Assembly: GCA_947629535.1 (NCBI GenBank) | Contig: CANREC010000008.1 | Location: 1 to 34,738, forward strand | DNA: 34,738 nucleotides | Direction: 5' to 3' | DNA from: an uncultured Clostridia bacterium | Lineage (GTDB): Bacteria; Bacillota; Clostridia; Christensenellales; Borkfalkiaceae | Part shown: one piece after another, positions 6,638 to 15,701 of the stretch | Layout: every line of letters starts with the position of its first letter | Numbering within the stretch: position 1 is the first letter of the stretch | Made by a program: the position numbers and the translations under genes | Notes under the pieces: generated by a model | What the model saw: the letters and a program-made list of their open reading frames with translations, nothing else | What the model was told of the DNA's origin: nothing | The model's database searches: none

Positions 6638-8833
6638 CTACTCCTTGTCGTTCCGCCGTCGTTTCCTTACGGCATTCTTTATGCCCCTCACGGCCATGAC
6701 GATGAGCTTGAAGGGCAGCGTCACGACCCACACGACAGCCTTGATGATATACGGCAGGATCGGCCACAGAACGACCAAAATGAGTATGAGCGCAAGGATC
6801 GCGAGCGTCCACTTGAGCCACGAAGGCCAACCGTCATTCGGGGAAAGATGCGTCGGAGTGGAAATGCCGTTGACGATGTCGATTGGATTCGACACGGCAG
6901 CGATCACATGCCACTCTTCATCCTTCAGAAAGGAAAGCTGAATGATGTCAAAGTCAAAAAAGACAGTCTCTTGGGCAAGATAGGCCTGCTCTTTCTCGTA
7001 ATCATCCCACCGGTTATCCTTCCATTCCCCAAGCCAAACCTCTTCGCTGTAGTAGTCAGTCACGGCAAAGCGGAATAAGACGACATACTTCTCTTCATCG
7101 TCCTTCCCGTCCACCGTGAAGGCGTCATTGCATTCCTTGCGGAACTCTGTGACGTCGGCGGAATTGATGAGAAGAGTGTCCGAAAGCTGAGGATCTTCGA
7201 GTGCGAGCTCACCGCTCTTCGGCGTTAAAACTTGAATGGGAGCTACCGTATTACCTGCCTCTTCTGGGATATCGCTTTCGGAAGAGAAAAGGGCATTCCA
7301 GAATCCGTAATTACGCCATTTAGCCCAAAAGCTTTCATCACTAGGATCATGCACATCGCTCCAACTGAGCCATGATTGAAGATCGAGGCTTGCATCAAAG
7401 TCGTAATAGGAATAACCTTTTTGGACCTTGCCGCGCTCGTTCTCCATTTTACGCGACACATTGATGTCGTCCTCGAAGAGGTCGGCGGAGATCCTGCCGT
7501 TCTTGATGGGGAGATACCCCTTTTCGATCGTCTTATTGTAGCCCTTGATATACTCATAGAGACGGTTGGAGCTCACGCCGCCCGACGTCTCGATGTCATC
7601 GGCGTAGGGATCGTATTCACTGATGTCACACCAATCCTTGGTGTTGAATATGTAGTAGAGCGGACTGATGTCCCTTTGACACGCATATCCCTCATACACA
7701 TTCCACATCGCGGTCACATAGTCCGTGAGATCGTGTCCCGGGGGGATAAGCCAATCAAACAGTGAACCAACACCGTCCGTCACCGTCCCGAAAATGCTAT
7801 ACGGATGATACCCCGCAGGTTTCAGCTCATAAGGCAAAGTCACGAAATACTTTTCGTCAGAGACTGTATCTGTTCTTTTTCCGATGTATTGCGAGATCCA
7901 ATCGTAATATTCTCGATTGCTCGTCACAAGAAAGGGTTGGGTCAAATACTCATACCATTCCGCCTTGATGCGCTGCAGGGTCCCATAGGCGTCGAAAAGA
8001 CGTTTCGGCACGGAGAAATACACCGTGTCGATCTGATTCTGAAACTCGGGCCCCTTGGACGACGTCTGTGTCCTGTAGAAGGTATGTTTGACGTCGAGCT
8101 GTACCGTCTCGAGCTTGCGGATCTTACAGTCGAGCGTGCTCTCCGCGTCTTGGTTGGGCCCATAGCCCGCGGCATAGCCCGTAAAGACAAAGGAACCGTA
8201 AGCGTCAAACTTTCCGTCCAGAGAATACTTGCCCGTCAGCGGGTAATCTTCCGCCGTGCTGTGGCCTTCCCGCACGAGCTCGATGCCCGAAATGTCATAC
8301 CGCCTGCCGTTGCTGTTCACCCGCTCCGCGATCGTCTTTCCGTCCCATTGGCTCACATGGTCCTCGACCTTGAATTTGTAGAACAGCCGCTCCGTGTTCG
8401 GCGCCGTAGAGACGGAACAAAAATCGAGGGAAAACTTCTCATAGTCCATGGGCTTGCTTTCATCCGTGATCGGCGTGCTGTCATACTTCACCGCGATCTG
8501 AACGCAATTCCCGTAGTTGTCTGTATCGATGTACAGCCCGTTGGGGTTGTACACATACAGATACAGCCCGTAGTTATCCCTCAGATTTTCGTAGAAGGAA
8601 TAGCAATACTCCACGACGTTGATGACGTACATCTCGGGCTCGGAGCTCGAATAATACGGGTAGTTCTGAATGTCAAAGCCCTCGATGCTCTGAAGATCCT
8701 CGAGGACGTCCGTCTCATCGAACTTGACGTCCTGCTCCGCCGCTCCCGCCTTCACGGGCGCAGGAGAGAGGACAAAGACCGATGTCAGAAACACCGCCGC
8801 AAGCGTAGCGAAAGGTCTGTATGTGCTCTTCAT
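6638..8833 (-). CDS. Large secreted protein with C-terminal membrane anchor (pIII-like adsorption protein candidate)
   Basis: This 731-aa protein has a cleavable signal peptide (about 1-30, ending near PVKAGAAE) and a long, Tyr- and Asp-rich extracellular region. A C-terminal hydrophobic stretch (about 665-710) is followed by the basic tail KKRRRN-like cluster. That topology, together with its place directly before a tiny membrane protein and the Zot-like ATPase, matches pIII of filamentous phages, which caps the virion and binds the host receptor. I see no recognisable domain and no sequence similarity I can claim. RBS GGAGCAGGA precedes ATG 8833. It could also be a surface protein of the lysogen. 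Confidence 0.65.
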   Translation of the reverse strand: MKSTYRPFATLAAVFLTSVFVLSPAPVKAGAAEQDVKFDETDVLEDLQSIEGFDIQNYPYYSSSEPEMYVINVVEYCYSFYENLRDNYGLYLYVYNPNGLYIDTDNYGNCVQIAVKYDSTPITDESKPMDYEKFSLDFCSVSTAPNTERLFYKFKVEDHVSQWDGKTIAERVNSNGRRYDISGIELVREGHSTAEDYPLTGKYSLDGKFDAYGSFVFTGYAAGYGPNQDAESTLDCKIRKLETVQLDVKHTFYRTQTSSKGPEFQNQIDTVYFSVPKRLFDAYGTLQRIKAEWYEYLTQPFLVTSNREYYDWISQYIGKRTDTVSDEKYFVTLPYELKPAGYHPYSIFGTVTDGVGSLFDWLIPPGHDLTDYVTAMWNVYEGYACQRDISPLYYIFNTKDWCDISEYDPYADDIETSGGVSSNRLYEYIKGYNKTIEKGYLPIKNGRISADLFEDDINVSRKMENERGKVQKGYSYYDFDASLDLQSWLSWSDVHDPSDESFWAKWRNYGFWNALFSSESDIPEEAGNTVAPIQVLTPKSGELALEDPQLSDTLLINSADVTEFRKECNDAFTVDGKDDEEKYVVLFRFAVTDYYSEEVWLGEWKDNRWDDYEKEQAYLAQETVFFDFDIIQLSFLKDEEWHVIAAVSNPIDIVNGISTPTHLSPNDGWPSWLKWTLAILALILILVVLWPILPYIIKAVVWVVTLPFKLIVMAVRGIKNAVRKRRRNDKE

Positions 8834-8844
8834 GGTCCTGCTCC

Positions 8845-9768
8845 TTATCTGATGAGATATACGGTGATACAGACGTCATGCGGCGGCATCGTGAAGGTGA
8901 ATGTCCCTTCTCCGTCCCCGATGCTCTGCCCGTCGTCATCCGATCCGGGATCCATTATCATGATGTTCCCGATCGAAAGCGCATGGTCCGTAAGAGAGAC
9001 GGCGAACGTCATCTTATCCCCTGCATGCGCTCCGCCCGTGACCGAATACTGTATCGACGAAACGGAGCCGCTGCCCTGCGTTTCAACAGAAATGCCGTAT
9101 ACGGGCCTTTCGTCCACGGCGGGAGCTTTATCTCCGCCGGCGGGCTCATCTTTGGTAAGAGCTCCCCCTTCGCCAAAGACGATATGATCCCCGTCGAGCT
9201 CTGCGGAGAGATCTGTCACGGAAAAATCGATCCCGTAAGTGATCTCCCCGTTATAGCTCGAGACCTCGAGACGATAGAGCGGTTTCCCCTCAAGCGCGGC
9301 AGCGTCCACCGTGACGTCCTGCCCGGGATACATCGCCCGAAGGACCGTCTCTATCGTCATGTCCGAAGGGAAGGAGAGCGTGAAGGACGATGTGTCCTTC
9401 TTTAAGCCGAACGCCTTGGAAAGGTCCGCCGTCTCCGCAGCGGCACGCCACTTCAAAGAACGGGCGCCCACGGTATACTCAAAGGTCTCTTCCTCGTTGG
9501 GCAGGACCTTCACGTTGTACTCCCGCGCCTCTTCGCCGAAATCAAAGGTGTACTTGACCCCGAACTTTGCATCGGGACCTTTGACAAAGTTCATCTCGTT
9601 GGAGCTCTGCAGGATCTTCTCGCCGTTGAATTCGAGATAAAACGTCTTAAATTCTTCGTTGAATCCGTTCGTGTACCGATAGATGAATCCTATCCCCACA
9701 CCGAGTAGGGCAAGGACGATCACCAAGGCTATGATACGGATCACGATATTACTGCTCTTCCTGCTCAT
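8845..9768 (-). CDS. Surface protein with N-terminal membrane anchor
   Basis: A 307-aa protein with one N-terminal membrane segment (about 9-30) and an external remainder. The C-terminal end reads GTFTFTMPPHDVCITV, the hallmark of beta-rich surface repeats (internalin-type B repeat ends of the form YTFTMPxxDVTV). The central part is unrecognised. AAAGGAG lies before ATG 9768, and the next gene starts 11 nt after its stop. Probably a virion or surface component, given neighbours of the same topology. Confidence 0.7.
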   Translation of the reverse strand: MSRKSSNIVIRIIALVIVLALLGVGIGFIYRYTNGFNEEFKTFYLEFNGEKILQSSNEMNFVKGPDAKFGVKYTFDFGEEAREYNVKVLPNEEETFEYTVGARSLKWRAAAETADLSKAFGLKKDTSSFTLSFPSDMTIETVLRAMYPGQDVTVDAAALEGKPLYRLEVSSYNGEITYGIDFSVTDLSAELDGDHIVFGEGGALTKDEPAGGDKAPAVDERPVYGISVETQGSGSVSSIQYSVTGGAHAGDKMTFAVSLTDHALSIGNIMIMDPGSDDDGQSIGDGEGTFTFTMPPHDVCITVYLIR

Positions 9769-9789
9769 CTCTTTCTCCTTTGGTCCTCT

Positions 9790-11013
9790 TTATGAATTGA
9801 ACAGAATATCTTCCTGATCCAGTTCCAAGCCTTGCACCATGTACGTCATCGCCTCGACCTGCGGATCCAGATAGAAACTATACTCCACACTCCCGCCCGA
9901 CTGAAGTTCAAGCGTGAGCTTTACCTCAATAGAATTGACCGCAGAATCGAACTTCTGTAAAAAGTCGTTTAAGCCGCTCGCAGCCTGCATAGCTGAGGTG
10001 CCAAAAACGGGGCTTGTGTACTGACCGGCACCGCCCGCCATATTATATAAAAGGTTATACATCTGCAACGGGTTGTCTCTCTCGCTGCTTGCCGCTGAAA
10101 AAGATGTAATCTTGTAGCCGCTGCTAGCGCCATAGTTATAGTTATAGCTCAAGGTCTTTGCCGCAGGGAAATTCACGGTCGCAAGGAATGCCGAACTGTA
10201 CTTAAGTTCTACCTTGATATTGACCAAAGAATTATCTTTGGTCCCTGTTCCCCAAGTGACGCTGTCCATGGGGAAATAAAAATAATTCAAAGTCCACGAA
10301 CCGGAATTATTTGGAGTATATGTTTTCGTCGAGCCGTTCGGCAGATGAACGGGAACGCTCTTTCCGTTGTTCAAGGCGACATCTGCGAATGCCGAAGAAT
10401 AATTGTTCTCGGGGAACAGCGACGTCGCGGCCTTCATTTTATACTCGCTTATGCCCTTCAGGTAGTCCACGGTGAGGTCCTTCGACACGGCAGTGTTGAA
10501 ACTCGAAGTGCACTTGATGACGATCTGCTCGCCGAAGGCCTTCAGACAGGTCACAGTGATCTTATTCCCGCTCGGCGACGTCGTGACATAGTCCGAAACG
10601 CTCTTGCCCGACGCCCATGACGAAGAAGGATCCTTGAACGCCGCAGCGCTCCATGTCACCTTCTTTTGGTCTGCCGTGAGGTTGTCGCCGTTCACGGTCG
10701 CCGTCACGGTATAAGCCGTGGTGGCGATCGGAGAGATCCCGCGGTCCTGCCGCTCTTCGGGGCTCATCGCGGTAAGATCGTACTGCTCCGCCGCGAGCAC
10801 GATGCGGTTGCCCGTCTCCGTGCCCGTCTCCGCGCCGTCCCCCGAGATCATCATCCCTTCGCCCGTTTCGGCCGCAGGGGCCTCGGCAACAGGGGCGTCA
10901 TCCGCCCCCTTGCCTGCTCCGTATCCTGCCCCGAATCCGGCGAAAAAGAACACCACGGCGATCGCCACGGCACATAGCGCCAAAATTATTCTTTTCTTTT
11001 TTACTTCGTTCAT
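9790..11013 (-). CDS. N-terminally anchored Ig-like surface protein, paralogue 2
   Basis: This 407-aa protein has a membrane anchor at about 8-28 (IILALCAVAIAVVFFFAGFG), then an acidic/Pro-Ala linker. A domain at about 65-185 is nearly the same as in the next upstream gene: RIVLAAEQYDL, SPEERQDRGISPIA, VTWSAAAFKDPSSSWASGKS, CLKAFGEQIV. The pattern resembles bacterial Ig-like (Big) domains. The C-terminal half is unrelated to the paralogue. AAAGGAGAACATC places the start at ATG 11013 rather than 11034, so the genes do not overlap. Likely a structural or receptor-binding component of the element. Confidence 0.75.
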   Translation of the reverse strand: MNEVKKKRIILALCAVAIAVVFFFAGFGAGYGAGKGADDAPVAEAPAAETGEGMMISGDGAETGTETGNRIVLAAEQYDLTAMSPEERQDRGISPIATTAYTVTATVNGDNLTADQKKVTWSAAAFKDPSSSWASGKSVSDYVTTSPSGNKITVTCLKAFGEQIVIKCTSSFNTAVSKDLTVDYLKGISEYKMKAATSLFPENNYSSAFADVALNNGKSVPVHLPNGSTKTYTPNNSGSWTLNYFYFPMDSVTWGTGTKDNSLVNIKVELKYSSAFLATVNFPAAKTLSYNYNYGASSGYKITSFSAASSERDNPLQMYNLLYNMAGGAGQYTSPVFGTSAMQAASGLNDFLQKFDSAVNSIEVKLTLELQSGGSVEYSFYLDPQVEAMTYMVQGLELDQEDILFNS

Positions 11014-11033
11014 GATGTTCTCCTTTCTCCTCA

Positions 11034-12164
11034 TCAGAAGATAATTCCGCCTTCATGCGTACCGAAACCGATGCTCAAGTTCGAGAATGCCTCGTACCAT
11101 GTCTGGATCTCATCGAAGTTGAGCTTTAAGCTCCCGAGCGACTTCTGCTGTGCGGAAGAGTTCGAGGACGCGCCCGTCACCGTCGCCGCAACGGTGTACT
11201 GTGCCTGCGAGGATGTATCCATCGTCTTGAGACCGTTGTATACCGTCGCCATGTTCGCCGCCGTGAAACTCGTGGGATATCCATCGAGGAAGATCTTATT
11301 GTGCGTTTCCTTGTCGAAGTAGTCGTTGATCGTCCCGCTGGGGCTCGCGCTCGTCACCGTCACGGTGTACTCGGGGAATCTCGTCGCATACGCCGACGTC
11401 ACCGCCGTCGTCAGCTGAGAAGAACGCGTGAACTTGATGACCGCCGTCACCGTGTCGCCCTTGATCGTGTACGCGTCACTGTGGGAGAAGGATCCCACGA
11501 CGGCAGCGTTCCTGTCCCCCGTGATATCCAACGTCTCCGTCACGGTGCCCGTCATGTTCTTGCTGTTGACAGTCACGCCCGTGAACTCGATCTTTTCCTT
11601 GTAGTCTACGGTGAGCTGTTTCGAGACGGCCTTATTGAAGGTAGATGTCGCCGTCACGACGATCTGTTCGCCGAAGGCCTTCAAGCACTGCACGGTGAGC
11701 GTGTTCTTGCTCGGCGTCGCCGTCACATACGTCGCGACGGACTTGCCCGACGCCCAGCTCGATGACGGGTTCTTGAATGCCGCCGCGCTCCAAGTGACGT
11801 TCTTTTGGTCTGCCGTGAGGCCGTCGCCGCTGACCGTTGCCGTGACGGTGTACGCCGTCTCCGCGATCGGGGAGATCCCGCGGTCCTGCCGCTCTTCGGG
11901 GCTCATCGCGGTAAGGTCGAACTGCTCCGTCGCGAGCACGATGCGGTTGCCCGTCTCTGCGCCTGTCTCCGCGCCCGGACCGACGACCGCCCCGCCGTCT
12001 ACCCCCGCTCCTTGGACGGGCGTCTCATCTTTCGGGGCAGGAACTTTGAACCACCCCGCAAAAATACCCGCAAACAGGACCGCGACAAGCACGAAGGCCA
12101 ACAGCGTCACGATCCACTTGATCTTGTCCGACATCATATGTCTGTTCAGATTGTTGTTACTCAT
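11034..12164 (-). CDS. N-terminally anchored Ig-like surface protein, paralogue 1
   Basis: This 376-aa protein has a membrane segment at about 15-33 and an acidic Gly-rich linker. The shared Ig-like block (RIVLATEQFDL ... KAFGEQIVVTATSTFN) is the same as in the following gene, and a distinct Ser/Thr-rich C-terminal domain follows. DNA identity is also high in the shared part: around 11870-11930 and 10730-10790 the two genes are almost identical over about 50 bp, which indicates recent duplication or gene conversion. AAAGGAG precedes ATG 12164. Function is inferred to be virion or surface related. Confidence 0.75.
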   Translation of the reverse strand: MSNNNLNRHMMSDKIKWIVTLLAFVLVAVLFAGIFAGWFKVPAPKDETPVQGAGVDGGAVVGPGAETGAETGNRIVLATEQFDLTAMSPEERQDRGISPIAETAYTVTATVSGDGLTADQKNVTWSAAAFKNPSSSWASGKSVATYVTATPSKNTLTVQCLKAFGEQIVVTATSTFNKAVSKQLTVDYKEKIEFTGVTVNSKNMTGTVTETLDITGDRNAAVVGSFSHSDAYTIKGDTVTAVIKFTRSSQLTTAVTSAYATRFPEYTVTVTSASPSGTINDYFDKETHNKIFLDGYPTSFTAANMATVYNGLKTMDTSSQAQYTVAATVTGASSNSSAQQKSLGSLKLNFDEIQTWYEAFSNLSIGFGTHEGGIIF

Positions 12165-12189
12165 TTTCTTCTTCTCCTTTCTTTGATCT

Positions 12190-12666
12190 TTACTTATTGA
12201 CGATAACCGTCAGCTGTGCCGCATAGCCGAGAACTTCCACAAGCGATACCTTGTTATCCTCGTCGGCGGTAGGGGTGATCATGATCCTGCACGTCTCCGC
12301 CTTCTCGGGAATGCCCTTGCCGTCAAAATCGGCCGAAAGCGTCTCTGTCGCCGAGATGAACTTCTCGTCTTTGTCGTAAAAGAAGATCTGATACGTGATC
12401 TTCGCGTCCTTCTCGAGCGTGCATTTAAGCCCGTCTGCCTTGAGGCCCTTTCGCGTGTAGATCGACGTGTCCTTCTTCGAATCCACGTCGCCCGTCGCGG
12501 CGTCGATGATCCCGACGCTGTACGCCTCTCCGCCCAATTCCGCCGAGGCCGACCTGCTCACCTTGACGGCAAGCCCGATCACCGCCCCCACAAGCGCGAG
12601 GATCAAGAGGATCGTGAGAATGCACGTCACTTTGCTCTTCGTTGTCCTTTTTCCGAACTTTGTCAT
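12190..12666 (-). CDS. Small N-terminally anchored surface protein
   Basis: This 158-aa protein has a basic N-terminus (MTKFGKRTTKSK), a membrane segment at about 14-35 and an external beta-rich domain of about 120 residues. No family recognised. It is the first gene of the structural block after rep and the smallest of four consecutive proteins with the same layout. Strong AAAGGAG before ATG 12666. It is too large and has the wrong layout for a typical major coat protein, though a role as main virion subunit cannot be excluded. Confidence 0.7.
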   Translation of the reverse strand: MTKFGKRTTKSKVTCILTILLILALVGAVIGLAVKVSRSASAELGGEAYSVGIIDAATGDVDSKKDTSIYTRKGLKADGLKCTLEKDAKITYQIFFYDKDEKFISATETLSADFDGKGIPEKAETCRIMITPTADEDNKVSLVEVLGYAAQLTVIVNK

Positions 12667-12762
12667 TTTTTATCTCCTTTGCGGTCTCTCCCGCCGTCTT
12701 GAATTTATTCCGCAGCGGTCTCCCGCTTACGTTCCGTGCAAGGCACGCTCCCCTTTGATCCC

Positions 12763-14037
12763 TCAGACACATTTATCCCAGATGAGCGATACGATCTTTT
12801 CCTTCAGTTTCGGCCTCAGCTCTGCGGGCGCCTCGTCAAACGCCCGTCGGATCGAGAGCACGGAAACATACTTCACGCCCTTGTCCTCTTCCGATACCTT
12901 GACCCTCAAAATGTCGATGAGCGATTCGATCACGATCTCGGGCGTCTCCGAACTGTTGAGCTTTTCCAAAAGCTCCCTGAAACACACATCCGCAAGATCC
13001 CCGGGTGAGAACCCGTCATCATGCAGTTCGTTCATGTCGATCCCGTAGAAACAGCCATAAGTCTGATATACGCGCCTGTGATACAGCGCCTTATACAGGA
13101 CCTTAAAACAATCATAGTCATTCAGGATCGAACCATTGGAAAAACTCCCCTTCGTCGCGTACTTGAACACTTCGTGATACTTCCCCTTCGCAGGCTCCGC
13201 AAAACAGGAGAACCCGTCGGGGTACTTCTTCTTCCCCTCAAATTGAGGCAGCTGTTCAAGATTCTTCTTCGTCACTTTGACCCCGTTCAGAAGAAGATAC
13301 CAGATCCGCTGCAGAAATACTTCGAAGTCCGTGAACAGCCTGTCCTCTCTCCGATGCGTCCGATCCTTGGAAAACATGTTCCTGTGTTTCGGCGTCGCGT
13401 CGATCCCCCTCTTCATCACCCACATACAGTGGAAATGAGGATGAAAATAACTGTCCGCGTCGTTCTGCGACACTTCGAGCGCTCTCACGCAGCCTTCGAA
13501 TCCGTACATCCCCTTCAGATCCAAACCCTTGATCTTCTTCTTTCCCGACATGAAACCCACAAGACGCGAAAAACTCTTGTACATGAGGTCCAATGTCTGG
13601 TTGAGAATGAATCCGGGGACATTCGGTTGCGAAAAGACGACGTGATAGATCTCGTACTTCTCCGAAAATCTGTCGATCACGGGCGCATATTCGTGAAACC
13701 GCTGCAGGGAATCCATGCTCTGACAGTTGTAACAGAATCTGTCCTTGCATCTGTTCACTCCCTTCAGGATCTTCACGCCGTGCATACGGTAATAATCCGA
13801 CGTCCACCCGTCCCGCATACAAAACTCGATGTTATGCGCACGGTTGCTATAGGTACACATCTTCCGATACTCGGGATCCATATGCACGCGCCACGATTCC
13901 TTCCGCTCCGTGAGCGGGTAAAGATAATCGAACTGCTCATCCGCCATCTGACGGTACCACTCCGCCATCCGCTCATTGTATCTGCACTTTTGAGAGATCT
14001 CGAGGAAATATTCTTGATCCAAATCGAATTTTTCCAT
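12763..14037 (-). CDS. rep: Rep_1-family rolling-circle replication initiator (HUH endonuclease)
   Basis: A 424-aa HUH initiator. Motif order is that of the Rep_1 (pC194/pUB110) family: a Cys cluster CKDRFCYNC near 95-104, YHVVFSQPNVP (motif 1), the metal-binding HPHFH at 199-203, and EVFKYATK with E289 and Y293 four residues apart. That Glu/Tyr spacing is the one known for the catalytic pair of pC194 Rep. It nicks the origin and starts rolling-circle synthesis, making both the episome and the single strand for packaging. GGAG 6 nt before ATG 14037 favours this start over a GTG 12 nt earlier. A matching nick sequence lies about 55 nt upstream of the start codon. Confidence 0.9.
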   Translation of the reverse strand: MEKFDLDQEYFLEISQKCRYNERMAEWYRQMADEQFDYLYPLTERKESWRVHMDPEYRKMCTYSNRAHNIEFCMRDGWTSDYYRMHGVKILKGVNRCKDRFCYNCQSMDSLQRFHEYAPVIDRFSEKYEIYHVVFSQPNVPGFILNQTLDLMYKSFSRLVGFMSGKKKIKGLDLKGMYGFEGCVRALEVSQNDADSYFHPHFHCMWVMKRGIDATPKHRNMFSKDRTHRREDRLFTDFEVFLQRIWYLLLNGVKVTKKNLEQLPQFEGKKKYPDGFSCFAEPAKGKYHEVFKYATKGSFSNGSILNDYDCFKVLYKALYHRRVYQTYGCFYGIDMNELHDDGFSPGDLADVCFRELLEKLNSSETPEIVIESLIDILRVKVSEEDKGVKYVSVLSIRRAFDEAPAELRPKLKEKIVSLIWDKCV

Positions 14038-14072
14038 AGAAATCTCCACTCCAAAATCTCAAGCTGTGGGAC

Positions 14073-14157
14073 AACTTATTTCTATACTATCAAGACCCAC
14101 CTTCAGGCGCGGCTTGCGCCGCGCCTGAAGGTGGCTACTCAGCTCACGAAATAAGTT
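14073..14157 (-). other. dso: Candidate double-strand origin (pC194/pUB110-type nick site plus hairpin)
   Basis: A perfect 17-bp hairpin (14097-14113 / 14118-14134, loop TTGC) is followed on the minus strand by GTCTTGATAGT. TCTTGATA (minus, 14095-14088) is the conserved nick core of pC194/pUB110-family origins, cut between G and A. An outer inverted repeat AACTTATTTC (14073-14082) / GAAATAAGTT (14148-14157) encloses the whole. It lies between the ssDNA-binding-like gene and rep, on the same strand as rep. Nicking here displaces the mRNA-sense strand, as expected for a filamentous phage. Confidence 0.8.
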
Positions 14158-14449
14158 CCAAAAGATCCACTGTGCTCGCCTGTATCAACTCCGCCGATTC
14201 AGGCTCGCCTCTGTTGAATCGCTCGTTCAACACCATCTTGATGTTGATGATGTCACCGAAATTGCAGTTCCTGCCGATCTCAAAACGAGTAGGATCCGTA
14301 ATGAAGTACGTCGTGGCACCGCCGCCGACAAGCTCGCCGCTCCCGTCGCTCTTCAGCTCGGGAAGGACAAACACTTCCAGGATGACCAAGGGCTTACCGC
14401 TCTTCTTCGACTTTTCCACATACTGCCTTCTGAGAAACATTGCTTTCAT
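14144..14449 (-). CDS. Small protein in the position of a phage ssDNA-binding protein
   Basis: This 101-aa protein is beta-rich by pattern (alternating hydrophobic stretches KPLVILEVFVLPEL, TTYFIT, DIINIKMVLNERF), which could form an OB-like fold. It has no membrane segment. It sits immediately upstream of the origin and rep, where filamentous phages keep their ssDNA-binding protein (Ff pV, 87 aa, coats the viral strand before assembly). No sequence motif proves the function. AAAGGAG lies 9 nt before ATG 14449. The last codons overlap the outer arm of the origin repeat. Confidence 0.6.
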   Translation of the reverse strand: MKAMFLRRQYVEKSKKSGKPLVILEVFVLPELKSDGSGELVGGGATTYFITDPTRFEIGRNCNFGDIINIKMVLNERFNRGEPESAELIQASTVDLLELIS

Positions 14450-14585
14450 TTTTCTTTTCTCCTTTGCCCGGAAATGAAATAACGGGACTTAAAATTTTTA
14501 TAGATCCCCTCAGGGGACTGGGGCGGGCCTTGTGTGATGCGGCGCCCGCTATACCGCTTTTATGGAGGAAAAATATGAAAAAAAG

Positions 14586-15668
14586 TCAGATCTCCTTCCC
14601 GTGCTCCGTCAGCCAGTCCACGACTTGGTTCACCGAACGGGCACGGCACATATCGAACTTCGGACATATGCTGTCCGTAATGAAATACTTGCTCATCGTG
14701 TCCTCTCTCCCCGGCTCCGTTGACCACGGCTCCCAATAGGTGACGCCGTTGAAACGGAAGAGACGGGCGCCGTTCACAAAAACATAACGGTAGATCTTCA
14801 GATCGAGCTCGGAGATCGTCATGAAAGGACTTGTACCTTCAAAGACGCTCTCGAGCCACTTCTTCCGTTCTTCCTTGTTCTTCAGATCGAGCCTCTTCTC
14901 CCTGGGTGGAGCGGGAACCTCGACGACAGTTTCAATCGGAACGGCGGCCGCGGCCTGCGGCGACACTGAAGAAGGAACGGGCTCTGACGCCTCTGCCGAG
15001 GAAAGCATTGCCAAAAGGCCCTGCTTGCGCTCTTCCTTCTTGTCCTTCTTCTCCGCCACCGCTTCCTCGGCGGCCGCCTTCCTCACACGCTCCAGCTCCG
15101 ACCGCCAAGTGATCGTCTTACCGAAATCCGAAGAACGATACGAAGTCAAAGGATACTTTTTAAGCCCCGCACGAAGCTCCTTGATCTCCACGACCGTTGC
15201 CTCGGGCGTGAACATCTTGCGTTCATAACCGGTGAACGGAAGAAGATTCACGAGCTGCGTGTAACTGTAATCCCGATAACCTTCTGAAAGACCGCCTTCA
15301 CGATCCCCAAACACTTCTACGATCCTCATCAGATTGTACGTCGTACTCTTCTGAAAACCGAATACCTTGAACCCATAATCCCCCATATCCAAAAAGGTTT
15401 GGGACTTGATACAGGCAAAACGAATCAAATTCTTATTATTGATCTCCCGAAGAAGATACCCGATCTCCACAAAAGCCTTTGAAACCGATCGACCAAGCTC
15501 GAAGATCCGCTGCGTCTTTTCCGTAAGCTCGTCTACAAAGCCCGCTCGCTCTTCAGGCGTATAAAGAACACGCTCTCCCCGCGACAAATCAAAGTGGCTA
15601 CAGACAGAACTGTCTGCCCTTAACTGAAATTCGGGTGCATCACCCCGCAATGACAACAACTCTTCCAT
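14586..15668 (-). CDS. DUF3102-like / ParB-like DNA-binding protein
   Basis: A 360-aa protein. The N-terminal third (about 50-150) has the layout of DUF3102/KorB-type helix-turn-helix regions: FVEIGYLLREI, GFQKSTTYNLMRIVEVFG, YSYTQLVNLLP. A charged Lys/Glu/Ala-rich, possibly coiled segment (about 195-275) follows, then a separate C-terminal domain (YRYVFVNGARLFRFNG). Relatives occur on plasmids and integrative elements, where they act in maintenance or replication control. GGGGA precedes ATG 15668. A perfect 20-bp palindrome 34 nt upstream of the start could be its own binding site. Confidence 0.6.
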   Translation of the reverse strand: MEELLSLRGDAPEFQLRADSSVCSHFDLSRGERVLYTPEERAGFVDELTEKTQRIFELGRSVSKAFVEIGYLLREINNKNLIRFACIKSQTFLDMGDYGFKVFGFQKSTTYNLMRIVEVFGDREGGLSEGYRDYSYTQLVNLLPFTGYERKMFTPEATVVEIKELRAGLKKYPLTSYRSSDFGKTITWRSELERVRKAAAEEAVAEKKDKKEERKQGLLAMLSSAEASEPVPSSVSPQAAAAVPIETVVEVPAPPREKRLDLKNKEERKKWLESVFEGTSPFMTISELDLKIYRYVFVNGARLFRFNGVTYWEPWSTEPGREDTMSKYFITDSICPKFDMCRARSVNQVVDWLTEHGKEI

Positions 15669-15701
15669 AACACAATTCCCCTTTTTGTTATTTTTTCACA
15701 T

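Noticed and set aside
7805-9187. 460-aa plus-strand open frame inside the element
   Set aside because: Antisense to two genes with good ribosome binding sites and proper signal/anchor sequences; no own start signals.
14578-14739. Plus-strand mini-ORF with GGAGG just before an ATG (14575 region)
   Set aside because: It is antisense to the end of the 360-aa gene, has no promoter, and the encoded sequence has no features; the RBS-like match is probably chance.
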